The notes beneath the pieces are model-generated. The model saw only the letters and a list, made by a program, of their open reading frames with translations. It was not told the origin of the DNA and made no database searches. This document shows, piece after piece, positions 25,520 to 34,494 of a stretch of 64,000 nt of DNA. The position numbers were made by a program, and so were the translations under genes. How positions within the stretch are numbered: position 1 is the first letter of the stretch; every line of letters starts with the position of its first letter. The stretch is from CAZIOH01 sp964540815 (GTDB lineage: Bacteria; Myxococcota_A; Polyangia; Fen-1088), in the NCBI GenBank assembly GCA_964540815.1, contig CAZIOH010000016.1, positions 1-64,000 of the forward strand, written 5' to 3'.

Positions 25520-26565
25520 TCAGAACCAGCCGCCAAGACGAGCCGCAGACAACGACATGGTCAGGTCTACCAAAATTCCACGACACAAGGCGTCGAGCGC
25601 GTGCTTGCGGTAGATCTCCCGCTTTGGGAAGCTATCCAGCGTCTTGTTTACGCGCAACGATACCCCCTTGTACCTGGCATCGTCGGCCAATTCGTTGAGA
25701 CCGCGCTTCTTCCAGTACCAAGCCGCCGACATAGCGCATATTCGGGAGTCGCCAGGAGATCGGGATGCTTGACGAAATCCACTTTGAGCTCCTTTGCAAG
25801 CTCGGCGTAGTTGGATTTCCAGTCAGTTGGATGAGCCCACGTCCCCGGTATTTCCAGCCATCTCCGGTGGTTGATTCTCCGTTGCCAAGCTTGTTCGCGT
25901 AGACCTTGTTGGCCAAGGCCTCTGGCTTGTTGACATAGGCCTCGGCCTCTTTGTCGGTTTTGATGGCCTTGAAAAGGTGGTTGATCCTCTCCGGCTTCCT
26001 ATAATGGAGGTCTTCTTCGAGACGATGCAAGCCGCCTGATTCAAGCGCAATATGTCCCAAGAAGGCGGCCATGCGCCGGGCGGAGGGTGATTTCGTACTT
26101 GCGGCAGGCGACGTTCAGCGGCTCGACCCACCTGCTCGCGACCGGCCCGCTCACGCCGGCCATGGCTTGTCTCAGCAGGGGGACGGTCAACCCACCATTG
26201 ACCGCCTCGCGTTCCAAGGACCGTCGGAGGGACGCGTCCAATACCGGTGCGGCGGTGGCGTGGTACCTCGGAGGCGGAGGCCGTCGCCGTGGAGTCAGAT
26301 GCCTGGTTCCGGTGGTGTGAAAGGAAGCCAACCAATTCCCTCCGGCGAGTGGAACCGGCAAGACCAGATGCCGATGTGCCGGAGCCACGGGGAATCCGAA
26401 CGTCGGCTCTTCGAGGTGCAAATAGAGACCGAGAGGACCGACCTGCCGAACACCCATGTTGTAACTATTGCCGAACCTCGCAGGCGAGCGCAAGCGTAGA
26501 GCGCCGCCACAGACTGCATCTCGGGGATCGGCCCCCCAAGCACCTTGGCTTTCTCTCCGGGCCAC
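25520..26565 (-). pseudogene. Frameshifted GH19 lysozyme/chitinase-like T6SS effector
   Basis: Four consecutive frame segments together read as one glycoside hydrolase family 19 domain. Segment 1 (to about 26086): LTVPLLRQAMAG and ACRKYEIT. Segment 2 (about 26086-25817): RRMAAFLGHIALESGG, EEDLHY, NKVYANKLGNGES and WKYRGRGLIQLTG. Segment 3 (about 25817-25733): NYAELAKELKVDF and HPDLLATPEYA. Segment 4 (to 25520): SAAWYWKKRGLNELAD and FPKREIYRKHALDAL. Shifts fall near 26085-26087, 25815-25818 and 25728-25735. Both expected catalytic glutamates are kept in segment 2. GH19 enzymes cut peptidoglycan or chitin and are common VgrG-linked cargo. The upstream part (26210-26565) is open in segment 1's frame but has no recognisable domain. 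Confidence 0.72.
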
Positions 26566-26581
26566 GGGTGCCCTTCGAAAA

Positions 26582-27949
26582 TCAGCCGTGAATCGGACTC
26601 TCGGCCGTGACGACGTAACCTTCGACCGGCTGTAGGTTTTCGATTCTCAGGTGTGCGGGGTTGATGGCCCGCGGTGCGAGACCGGCGGCGGCGAGAGCGG
26701 CTCGCAGGTATTCCTCGCTGTGGCTGTAGCGGCCGTGGGGGCTGAGGTGGTAACCCTCGTGCGGGACGTCCGGGGCACGCTCGACGGTGAAGACGAGGTG
26801 GCCGCCCTGGCGGAGGGAGCCGGCGGCGGCGGCGAGGGGGGCTGCCAGATCGCCGAAGTAGACTAGCGTGTCGGCGGAGACGATGAGGTCGAAGGCGGCG
26901 GGGTGGGCGCGCAGGTAGGCGGTGAGCTCGGCGGTGTCGAGGGCGTCGTAGGTGGCGCGCTCCTCGGCCTTGGCGAGCATGGCGCTCGACAGATCGACGC
27001 CCACCAGGTGGCGGGCAAAGGGGCGCAGGAGAGGGCCGCAGAGGCCCGTGCCGGCGCCGGCGTCGAGCACGTCGAGGGTGCCAGCCGGTGGGCCGAGCGC
27101 GGCGGCGACGGCCTGGGCGACCAGGGCGGGTGCCTGGTACTTCAGGCGCTCGAGGACCAGGTCGAAGCTGTTGGCGAAGGAGTCGAAGGTGCGCTCCACG
27201 AACTCGTCCGAGGCCCGAATCGGCACCTCCCGGCCAGAGCAGGCCGCCACCATGTGGCGGGCCACCGCGCTCTGCGGCTCCAGGGCCAGCCAGCGCTCGT
27301 AGATCTCGCGGGCATCGCCGATCCGCCCCAGCGTGTAGAGGGTGGCGCCGACGCGTCGGTAGGACTCGCCGTCGTAGGGCATGAGCGCGAGCGCCCGCTG
27401 GTAGGCGGTCAGGGCCTCGCCGGTGCGTCCAGCGTCTCGCATCAAGCTCCCGAGGTTGTGGTAAGCGCCGCCGTGCCCGGGATCGAGGCTCAGCGCCTGC
27501 CGCAGGGCGGCCTCCGCCCCCGGCCCATCGCCGAGCCGCCGCAAGACCACCCCGAGGTTGGCGTGGGCGCCCGCAAAGTCGGGACGAAGGGCCACCACCT
27601 GCCGGTACTCGGCCTCGGCTTCGGCCAGGCGACCGGCGTGGAGCAACATGTTTCCGAGGTTGTTCCGAGCGTCTGCGTTCGTCGGGGTGAGCGCGACAGC
27701 GCGCCCGACGAGCTCGAGCGCGTCGCCGTGTCGTCCCTGCTGATGCATGGAGAGGCCGAGGAGATGAATCGCATCCGGATGGTCCGGCTCCGCCCCGAGG
27801 ACACGCTCGTAGATCTCGCTGGCCGCGTCGAGAAAGCCCTGCTTGTGCAGCCCCACCGCCAGATCCATCGCCTCGGCCAGGCTGAGCGCCGCCGCCGGAC
27901 GCTCGCCCGTGCTCACCACCTCGGCCCCGTCGCCTCCCACGTTGGTCAT
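26582..27949 (-). CDS. TPR-repeat SAM-dependent methyltransferase
   Basis: The 455-residue protein has about six tetratricopeptide repeats (residues 25-240; for example NNLGNMLLHAGRLAEAEAEY and YHNLGSLMRDAGRTGEAL). A class I methyltransferase domain follows, with SAM motif DAGAGTGLCG (about 293-302), VGVDLSSAMLAKA and DLIVSADTLVYFGDL. This is the COG4976 arrangement. The substrate is unknown; the TPR array suggests a protein partner. It follows clpV by 44 bp on the same strand and so appears to be the last gene of the long T6SS operon, which makes modification of a T6SS component or effector an attractive but untested idea. Confidence 0.85.
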   Translation of the reverse strand: MTNVGGDGAEVVSTGERPAAALSLAEAMDLAVGLHKQGFLDAASEIYERVLGAEPDHPDAIHLLGLSMHQQGRHGDALELVGRAVALTPTNADARNNLGNMLLHAGRLAEAEAEYRQVVALRPDFAGAHANLGVVLRRLGDGPGAEAALRQALSLDPGHGGAYHNLGSLMRDAGRTGEALTAYQRALALMPYDGESYRRVGATLYTLGRIGDAREIYERWLALEPQSAVARHMVAACSGREVPIRASDEFVERTFDSFANSFDLVLERLKYQAPALVAQAVAAALGPPAGTLDVLDAGAGTGLCGPLLRPFARHLVGVDLSSAMLAKAEERATYDALDTAELTAYLRAHPAAFDLIVSADTLVYFGDLAAPLAAAAGSLRQGGHLVFTVERAPDVPHEGYHLSPHGRYSHSEEYLRAALAAAGLAPRAINPAHLRIENLQPVEGYVVTAESPIHG

Positions 27950-27993
27950 CTCCTGCCCATCCGGATCTCCTCGGCCGTCGCCGTCGCCTCCGC

Positions 27994-30732
27994 TTACTCG
28001 AAGGCGTACTGGAAGTCGCCGTCCGGCGCCGTGACGGCCACCCGCGCGATCGGGCGGCCCTCCATGGTGCGGGTGAGGATCTCGAGGCTGATGCGCGGCA
28101 GCAACGTGTTGGTCAGGATGGCGTCGATCATCCGCCCGCCGCTCTCGAGCTCGGTGCAGCGGCTGACGATCAGCTTGACCACCTGATCGTCGTAGGTGAA
28201 CGGGATCCGGTGCGATTCGGCGACCCGACGGGCCACCCGGCCCAGCTGCAAGCGCGCGATGTTGCCGACCATCTCGTCGCTGAGTGGATAGTACGGGATG
28301 GTCACGATGCGCCCGAGCAGCGCCGCCGGAAACGTCTTCAGCATCGGCTCGCGCAGCGCCTTGGCGATCCCCTCGGGCTCAGGCAGGAGCTCGGGGTCCT
28401 TGCACATGTTCATGATGAGGTCGCTGCCCACGTTCGACGTGAGGATGATGAGGGTGTTCTTGAAGTCGATGAGCCGGCCCTCGCCGTCCTCCATGAACCC
28501 CTTGTCGAACACCTGGAAGAAGATCTCGTGGACGTCGGAGTGCGCCTTCTCGACCTCGTCGAGCAGCACCACGCTGTACGGGCGTCGTCGCACCGCCTCG
28601 GTCAGCACGCCACCCTCCCCGTAGCCGACGTATCCCGGGGGGGCTCCCTTCAGCGTCGAGACCGTGTGCGCCTCCTGGAACTCGCTCATGTTGATGGTGA
28701 TCAGGTTCTGCTCGCCGCCGTAGAGGGTCTCGGCCAGCGCCAGGGCCGTCTCGGTCTTTCCCACCCCCGAGGGTCCGGCCAGCATGAAGACCCCGATGGG
28801 TTTCCCAGGGTTCTCGATGCCGGCGCGCGAGGTCTGGATGCGCCGGGTGATCATCTCGAGCGCATGGCCCTGGCCGATCACCCTCTGCCCGAGCGTGCCC
28901 GCCAGCTTGAGCACCGTCTCGATCTCGTTCTTGACCATGCGACCGACCGGGATCCCGGTCCAGTCGCCGACGACCGAGGCCACCGCCTGCTCGTCGACGA
29001 TGGGCAGGATCAGGGGGTGCTGACCCTGCAGGCTCACGAGCTGCTCCTGGAGCCCCCGCAGCTTCTCGAGCAAGGCCGGTCGCTGCGTGGCGCTCGCTGC
29101 GGTGGCCTTGTCCGCGACCGCCGGTACGGCGCCCTTCTCGGGGGACAGCTCCGCTCGCTTCTCGAGCTTGCTCGCGGTCCCCTCCACCGCCTCGGTGTGG
29201 CCCCGCAGGGTCTTGCGGAGGTCCAGGATCTGGTCGACCAGTGCCTTCTCGGCCTTCCAGCGCGCCTCGAGCTCGCCGAGCCGGGTCTTCTCGGCGTCCA
29301 GCTTGGCGCGCACGGCGGCGTTGCGCGCGGTCGCGTCCCACCCCGCGGCGTGCTCGCGCCCGAGGATGCCGAGCTCGGTCTCGAGGCCTTGAATGCGACT
29401 GCGGCTGTCCTGCACCTCCGCCGGGACCGCGTGCTGGCTGATCGCCACCCGTGCACACGCGGTGTCGAGCAGGCTGACGGCCTTGTCGGGCAGCTGTCGC
29501 GCCGGTATGTAGCGGTGCGACAGCTTGACGGCCGCTTCGAGGGCTGCGTCCAGCACCTGGACGCGGTGGTGGGCCTCCAGCGTCGACGCCATGCCGCGCA
29601 TCATGAGCAAGGCCTTGTCCTCGGTGGGCTCGGGCACCTGGACGACCTGGAATCGTCGGGTGAGCGCCGGATCCTTCTCGATGTGCTTCTTGTACTCGGC
29701 CCAGGTGGTGGCAGCGATGGTCCGCAGCTTTCCGCGCGCCAGGGCCGGCTTCAAGAGGTTGGCGGCGTCGCCGGTCCCGGCGGCACCCCCGGCCCCGACC
29801 AGGGTGTGGGCCTCGTCGATGAAGAGGATGATGGGCGTCGGCGAGGACTGAACCTCGTCGATCACCTGACGCAGCCGGTTCTCGAACTCGCCCTTCATGC
29901 TGGCGCCCGCCTGGAGCAATCCGACGTCGAGCGCGCGCAGGCTGACATCCTTGAGGGGCGGGGGGACGTCGCCCGAGGCGATGCGCAACGCGAACCCTTC
30001 CACCACCGCCGTCTTGCCCACGCCGGCCTCGCCGGTGAGGATCGGGTTGTTCTGGCGCCTCCGCATCAGGATGTCGACGATCTGACGGATCTCCTCGTCG
30101 CGCCCCGCGATGGGATCGATCTCCCCCTTGCGGGCCCGCTCGGTCAGATCGACCGAGAACCGCTTCAGGCCTTCCTGCTTTCCCATCTCGGCTGGCGGCA
30201 TGGCGCCGCTCGCCTCGCCGGGGCCGGCGCTCCCGGCGGACGAGGTCAGCGACGTCTCCGGCGATCCGCCGGCGATGGCGTCGAATTGCTCCGCCAGCCG
30301 GTCGATCTTGATCTTGTCGAACTCCCGCGACATTGCGGGCAGCGCGTTGCGCAGACCCGCGGTCTTCAGCATGCCGATGAGCAGGTGCCCGGTCCTGACC
30401 TGCTTGTCGCCAAACATCAGGCTGCCGTAGACCCAGCCGCGCTCGACCGCCTCCTCGACGTGCGCGGACAGATCGGAGATCGAGGTCGCCCCGCGGGGCA
30501 ACCGGTCGAGCGCGTCGGTCATGTCGCGGGCCAATCGGGAGGCATCCAGCTGGAACTCCCGAACGATCCGGTGCAGGTCCGAGTCTGGCTGCTGGAGGAT
30601 CTGGTGGAACCAGTGCACCAGCTCCACGTACGGGTTTCCGCGCAGCTTGCAGAAAACCGTCGCGCTCTCGATGGACTTGTACCCCAGGCTGTTGAGCTTC
30701 CCGAACAGGGCCACGCGGCTGATCTCGGACAT
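27994..30732 (-). CDS. clpV: T6SS sheath-disassembly ATPase ClpV (TssH)
   Basis: The 912-residue AAA+ protein has the ClpV layout: an N-terminal Clp-N domain (1-145), first AAA domain with Walker A GEAGVGKT at 234-241 and Walker B ILFIDEAH, a coiled-coil middle domain (about 415-550, with LGELEARWKAEKALVDQI), and a second AAA domain with GPSGVGKT, VVLLDEVEKAH and the sensor LTSNVGSD. The N-terminal domain binds the contracted sheath protein TssC/TssB in known systems and recycles it. It follows tssG by 62 bp. The start is ATG with GGGGAG upstream. Confidence 0.95.
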   Translation of the reverse strand: MSEISRVALFGKLNSLGYKSIESATVFCKLRGNPYVELVHWFHQILQQPDSDLHRIVREFQLDASRLARDMTDALDRLPRGATSISDLSAHVEEAVERGWVYGSLMFGDKQVRTGHLLIGMLKTAGLRNALPAMSREFDKIKIDRLAEQFDAIAGGSPETSLTSSAGSAGPGEASGAMPPAEMGKQEGLKRFSVDLTERARKGEIDPIAGRDEEIRQIVDILMRRRQNNPILTGEAGVGKTAVVEGFALRIASGDVPPPLKDVSLRALDVGLLQAGASMKGEFENRLRQVIDEVQSSPTPIILFIDEAHTLVGAGGAAGTGDAANLLKPALARGKLRTIAATTWAEYKKHIEKDPALTRRFQVVQVPEPTEDKALLMMRGMASTLEAHHRVQVLDAALEAAVKLSHRYIPARQLPDKAVSLLDTACARVAISQHAVPAEVQDSRSRIQGLETELGILGREHAAGWDATARNAAVRAKLDAEKTRLGELEARWKAEKALVDQILDLRKTLRGHTEAVEGTASKLEKRAELSPEKGAVPAVADKATAASATQRPALLEKLRGLQEQLVSLQGQHPLILPIVDEQAVASVVGDWTGIPVGRMVKNEIETVLKLAGTLGQRVIGQGHALEMITRRIQTSRAGIENPGKPIGVFMLAGPSGVGKTETALALAETLYGGEQNLITINMSEFQEAHTVSTLKGAPPGYVGYGEGGVLTEAVRRRPYSVVLLDEVEKAHSDVHEIFFQVFDKGFMEDGEGRLIDFKNTLIILTSNVGSDLIMNMCKDPELLPEPEGIAKALREPMLKTFPAALLGRIVTIPYYPLSDEMVGNIARLQLGRVARRVAESHRIPFTYDDQVVKLIVSRCTELESGGRMIDAILTNTLLPRISLEILTRTMEGRPIARVAVTAPDGDFQYAFE

Positions 30733-30794
30733 GTGCTTGCTCCCCTCTCTCTATCGACTCGACGCTCGTCTACCAGATGATGGCCGGGACCGCT

Positions 30795-32069
30795 TCAGGT
30801 GGCCCACCGGTTCTCCCACTGTGGATCCAGGATCAGATCTTCCCGCTGGGCGCGCCCCCAGCCGGGGCGCCCCAGCCAGGAGGTCCACCCCAGGCGAGAC
30901 TCCCCGAAGCGCCAGGGCTGGTCGACGCGCTCCTCCAGGAACAGGCGCAGATCCCAGCGCAGCTCGTCACCGATGTAGTTGCGCACCAGGGCCGCCAACC
31001 TGGCCAGGCTCGGACCGCCGGGCAACATGCGCTGGAACTGCCCGCGCTCGAGGGGGCCCATCACCACCCGAAACTTCTGCTGGCGGCTCCAGGCGTGCGA
31101 GCCGAGGGTGGTCGACATCCCCAGCAACCCGAGGCCGCCAGGCTGCCCGAGGTGCCACTGGTGCTCGACGGGGAGGTCCAGCCAGTCTCCCACGAACTGC
31201 TCGACCTCGGTCGGCATCTGGAAGAAGTCCCCGATCACCGCCGCCAGCCCCTCGGCGTTGCGGGCGTGCACCGAGAACCGTCCGGCATAGAACAGCTTGG
31301 CGTCGTCGGGGACCTCGTCGCGCCCCTGCACCGAGGGCTGCCCGAGGCCGAGCAGGGAGCCCACGTAGGTCAGGAATCGATCCGTCTCGGGGCGATCGTG
31401 GCTGGCCGTTGGCTCCGCGCTGGCCCAGGCCCGATAGAAGAACATCAGCATCCGGTGATGGAAGACGTCGAGGAACCGACTCATGGTCGGATCGGCCGCG
31501 TTCCGCACCCGATCGCGGACGTACTCGGTCAGGTGCAGCGGCAGCGCGCCGTTCGGGCCGAGCAGGCCGAAGAAGTTCACCGCGAGGCGCGGGGGCACTC
31601 CGTTCCGGCCGGGCTCCACCCCGGAGAGGGCATTCGGCGGGAAGGCCATGGTCGGCTCCTGCCCGAGCCGGATCGGCTCGTCGACGGGGCGCAGCGCCGA
31701 GCCGAAGAGCGGCCGCTCGGGACGATCGCAGGTGAGACTCTCGAGCCGGCGCATGACCTGAAAGAAGTCGAACCGCCCGGGGGCGCGGGACAGCAGATCG
31801 ATGAGCAGCGCGGCTGCGTCCGCCCGCCGGGGATCGAGGGGCGCGCTCCGCGATGTCCCGCTCGGTGGCGCAGGCGCAGGCGTTGGCGTGGGCGAGAGGG
31901 GCAGGAAGGGCATGGGCAATGGCGAATGAACGACAGGCAGGGCCTCGCCCTCGCCCTCGGCGCCAGCATCCGCCTCGGCGCCGGCAGTCACCTCGGCGTC
32001 GCCTTGCCGCGCGGCCTCGATTGGCTCGGCTTCTAGAGGATTTGCCGCAGCCCGGATCTCGCCGGCCAT
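30795..32069 (-). CDS. tssG: T6SS baseplate protein TssG
   Basis: The 424-residue product has the TssG core from about residue 80 (FDFFQVMRRLE, then FFGLLGPNGALPLHLTEY, FLDVFHHRMLMFFYRAW and the C-terminal FRVVMGPLERGQFQRMLPGG). With TssE, TssF and TssK it forms the baseplate wedge. The first 80 residues are an Ala/Glu- then Pro/Thr-rich extension (for example PTPTPAPAPP) not seen in the usual family start. The ATG at 32069 overlaps tssF by 37 bp. An internal start may be used, which would remove the extension. Confidence 0.9.
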   Translation of the reverse strand: MAGEIRAAANPLEAEPIEAARQGDAEVTAGAEADAGAEGEGEALPVVHSPLPMPFLPLSPTPTPAPAPPSGTSRSAPLDPRRADAAALLIDLLSRAPGRFDFFQVMRRLESLTCDRPERPLFGSALRPVDEPIRLGQEPTMAFPPNALSGVEPGRNGVPPRLAVNFFGLLGPNGALPLHLTEYVRDRVRNAADPTMSRFLDVFHHRMLMFFYRAWASAEPTASHDRPETDRFLTYVGSLLGLGQPSVQGRDEVPDDAKLFYAGRFSVHARNAEGLAAVIGDFFQMPTEVEQFVGDWLDLPVEHQWHLGQPGGLGLLGMSTTLGSHAWSRQQKFRVVMGPLERGQFQRMLPGGPSLARLAALVRNYIGDELRWDLRLFLEERVDQPWRFGESRLGWTSWLGRPGWGRAQREDLILDPQWENRWAT

Positions 32070-33910
32070 CGCATGATCTCGCCGCGTTGAACGGTGCGCA
32101 GCACCGTTTCGGTGAAGGAGTTGATGGAGACATACTTCGCGAAGAACCTCTGCAGCACCGCCCCGAGCAAGAACACGCCGCTCCCCTGAAATGCGGTCTC
32201 GTCACAGGTGACCTGGATCTCGAGCCCGCGGCCGAAGGTGGTGGGCCCGGGAACGGGCAGGGCCCGGGTGATCCCGAGACACGACGTCGCCCGGATTCCG
32301 TCAATCTGCTTGCGATGACCGGGCTCGGCCAGGTCGGCGTAGAGCGACAGCAGCTCCCGCAAGGCGGCGCCCCGATCGGAGGCGCCGTTGTTGCCGTCGA
32401 CCAGCGACAGGTAGTTGAGCGACAGGTGGCTGAGCAACCGCCAGTTCATGTCCCCGTATCCGTGCGAGGGCCGGGGTGCGGTGGGCCCCGAGACACATCG
32501 AATGGCCTCGACCGGAGCGCCGGATTCCAGGGTGAAGTCCGTCCGGCCTTGTCCGAGCGTGAGGTGGAGGGGGAGATCCCGGTTGGTGCACATGGTCTCG
32601 ACCGCGAGCTGTCTCAGGCTCGACCGGTAGGGGCCCTCATCGGCATCCACCAGCGAGACGAACACCTCGCTGCCGATGTAGCTCGAGCGTGCGCCCTTGG
32701 AGCGCTGACGGGCGGACAGCATCCGAGGCTGGCGCTGGATCGTGTAATAGGCCGGGGCCTCGTCCGAGGAGAGATAGTCGTTCATGGCGAAGAACGGATG
32801 GAAGGTCCGCTTCACCTCGGAGCTCGAGCCGAAGCCGACCACCTCCTTGACCGTGTGAACCTCGAAGTCCATCGGGCGGGTCCGATCCGGCACGATGTGG
32901 TACTCGGTGTCGGCCTCGGTCAGGTGAATCCGATCCGCCCGCCGCGGAAACAGGTTCACGGCGGGGGTGCAATAGAGCGCCAGGTTGTCGACACCGACCA
33001 CGCCGTCCAGGCCCTTGTCGTGCAGATCGGTCAGGATCAGGATCTCCATCTCCTGATCCACGCAGCGACGGACCGCCGCCGCGAGCCCTCGCAGCTTGAC
33101 GAAGAGGTACCGCGCCGGAAACGCGAAGTACTCGTGCAAGAGGCGATAGCCCTGGAAGGATCGGGGTCCGTAGGGCAGCAGCGACTCCTCGTCCTCGAAC
33201 CCGACCGGCGCGGTCGGCCCGTCGGTGACCACGTGCTGCCAGGGCACCGGCCGCGCGGTGGGGCGGGCGACCACCGCCACCGTGTGCCCGATCAGCTGCT
33301 CGTAGATCTGCATCGGCAGCTCGTCGCTGCCCCGCAGGAACAAGGTGAGCTCGTCGAGGGCCAGATCCGAGAACTTGAGCCCCGCCGTGGTCCGCAACTT
33401 CAAGCGCAGCCCCGCCCGGGGCCGGCCGGGCAGGCGCAGCTCGCCGAGATCTCCCAGGTACCCAGTGTACTCGGCGTGGGTCACCTCGAGCGGCCAAAGC
33501 GCCACGTCGTGCGCGGTCCGGTACTCACAGGCGGTCTGGTCGCCCCGTCCGAGGACGCTTCGGAGCACCGTCCCGCGCGGCACTTGATACCCCTGCGCCA
33601 ATCCACCCTCCGAGAGGCTCGGTTGCAGCTGCACGGTCGCCATCGATGGAGTGGGCGCCAGATAGTGTGGGTAGACGATCTCGAGGATGTGCTGGGTGAA
33701 CCGCGGAAACTCAGCATCCAGCTTGAGGTGGACGCGGGCCGCCATGAAGGCGAATCCCTCCAGCAGTCGCTCGACGTAGGGATCCGTACACTCGAAGGTC
33801 TCGAGCCCCAGGCGCCCCGCGATCTTGGGGTACTCACGGGCAAACTCCCCGCCGAGCTCACGGACGTATTGCAGCTCGCGGCTGTAGTACTGGAGCAGCC
33901 GGGGATCCAT
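32033..33910 (-). CDS. tssF: T6SS baseplate protein TssF
   Basis: The 625-residue protein starts with the family signature DPRLLQYYSRELQYVRELGGEFA and contains KIAGRLGLE, DPYVERLLEGFAFMAARV, PHYLAP and the late RGGEI-like RGLEIQVTCDE and FAKYVSINSFTETVL segments. It is close to the usual TssF length. It binds TssG and the spike within the baseplate. The ATG at 33910 shares one base with the tssE stop (TGATG), which is why this start is preferred to the longer open frame reaching 34009. Confidence 0.93.
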   Translation of the reverse strand: MDPRLLQYYSRELQYVRELGGEFAREYPKIAGRLGLETFECTDPYVERLLEGFAFMAARVHLKLDAEFPRFTQHILEIVYPHYLAPTPSMATVQLQPSLSEGGLAQGYQVPRGTVLRSVLGRGDQTACEYRTAHDVALWPLEVTHAEYTGYLGDLGELRLPGRPRAGLRLKLRTTAGLKFSDLALDELTLFLRGSDELPMQIYEQLIGHTVAVVARPTARPVPWQHVVTDGPTAPVGFEDEESLLPYGPRSFQGYRLLHEYFAFPARYLFVKLRGLAAAVRRCVDQEMEILILTDLHDKGLDGVVGVDNLALYCTPAVNLFPRRADRIHLTEADTEYHIVPDRTRPMDFEVHTVKEVVGFGSSSEVKRTFHPFFAMNDYLSSDEAPAYYTIQRQPRMLSARQRSKGARSSYIGSEVFVSLVDADEGPYRSSLRQLAVETMCTNRDLPLHLTLGQGRTDFTLESGAPVEAIRCVSGPTAPRPSHGYGDMNWRLLSHLSLNYLSLVDGNNGASDRGAALRELLSLYADLAEPGHRKQIDGIRATSCLGITRALPVPGPTTFGRGLEIQVTCDETAFQGSGVFLLGAVLQRFFAKYVSINSFTETVLRTVQRGEIMRWPARSGLRQIL

Positions 33911-34422
33911 CAGCGGCCCTGACCGCCGAGGTCCTGAACGTTGACCCCTCCGTTTTCGAGGTCGATCTCGGTGCGCAGGAACAACCGCAAGGGGAGCGGT
34001 TGCGCCCACAGCTCGGCCTCGATGTCGAAGGACATCGAGTTGTGATTCATCACCCGATCGTCGGTCAAGATGCGAACCTTGACCGAGCGCTTGATCAGGC
34101 GGGGTTCGAAGTCCCAGATCACCTGTCGCAGGAGTTGCTCCAGCGCGCGGGTGTCGATGCTGGAGGCGGTTCGCCCTGCCAGATCGGGCATCCCGTAGTT
34201 GAGGACCGACCGCAGCACCTCGGGGTAGCCCTCGAGGTTCTCGACCGCCGCCAGGTTGGTCGCGTTGAACAGCCAGGTCAGATCCCGCCGCACACAGTCC
34301 CGGAGGCGGGCGGGCGAGATCACCCGCTTCTCGCGGGACTCCTGCCGGGCCTGGGGCTCGTCGTCCGTCAGCCGATCGAGCAGCGAAGGCTGGAGGCGCT
34401 CGTTCTTGGTCAGATCCGCCAT
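33910..34422 (-). CDS. tssE: T6SS baseplate protein TssE (gp25-like)
   Basis: The 170-residue protein has the GPW/gp25 lysozyme-like baseplate domain with SLLDRL at the start, VRRDLTWLFNATN, VLNYGMPDLAG and the C-terminal EAELWAQPLPLRLFLRTEIDLE. The family has no enzymatic activity and initiates sheath assembly. It lies 72 bp after tagJ and is coupled to tssF by a one-base overlap. Confidence 0.92.
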   Translation of the reverse strand: MADLTKNERLQPSLLDRLTDDEPQARQESREKRVISPARLRDCVRRDLTWLFNATNLAAVENLEGYPEVLRSVLNYGMPDLAGRTASSIDTRALEQLLRQVIWDFEPRLIKRSVKVRILTDDRVMNHNSMSFDIEAELWAQPLPLRLFLRTEIDLENGGVNVQDLGGQGR

Positions 34423-34494
34423 GACATCAGCTCCCGGCTCGAACCAGCTGCGGCCTCGAGGTCGATGCCATGATGCGGGGCGGCGTCGGCATCC

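Noticed and set aside
25358..25810. 150-codon plus-strand frame across the GH19 remnant
   Set aside because: It overlaps the intact small gene and the GH19 segment in other frames and has no coding pattern.
26071..26591. Plus-strand frames of 114-142 codons near 26.1-26.6 kb
   Set aside because: They oppose the first GH19 segment and show no family features; at best leftovers of the decayed region.
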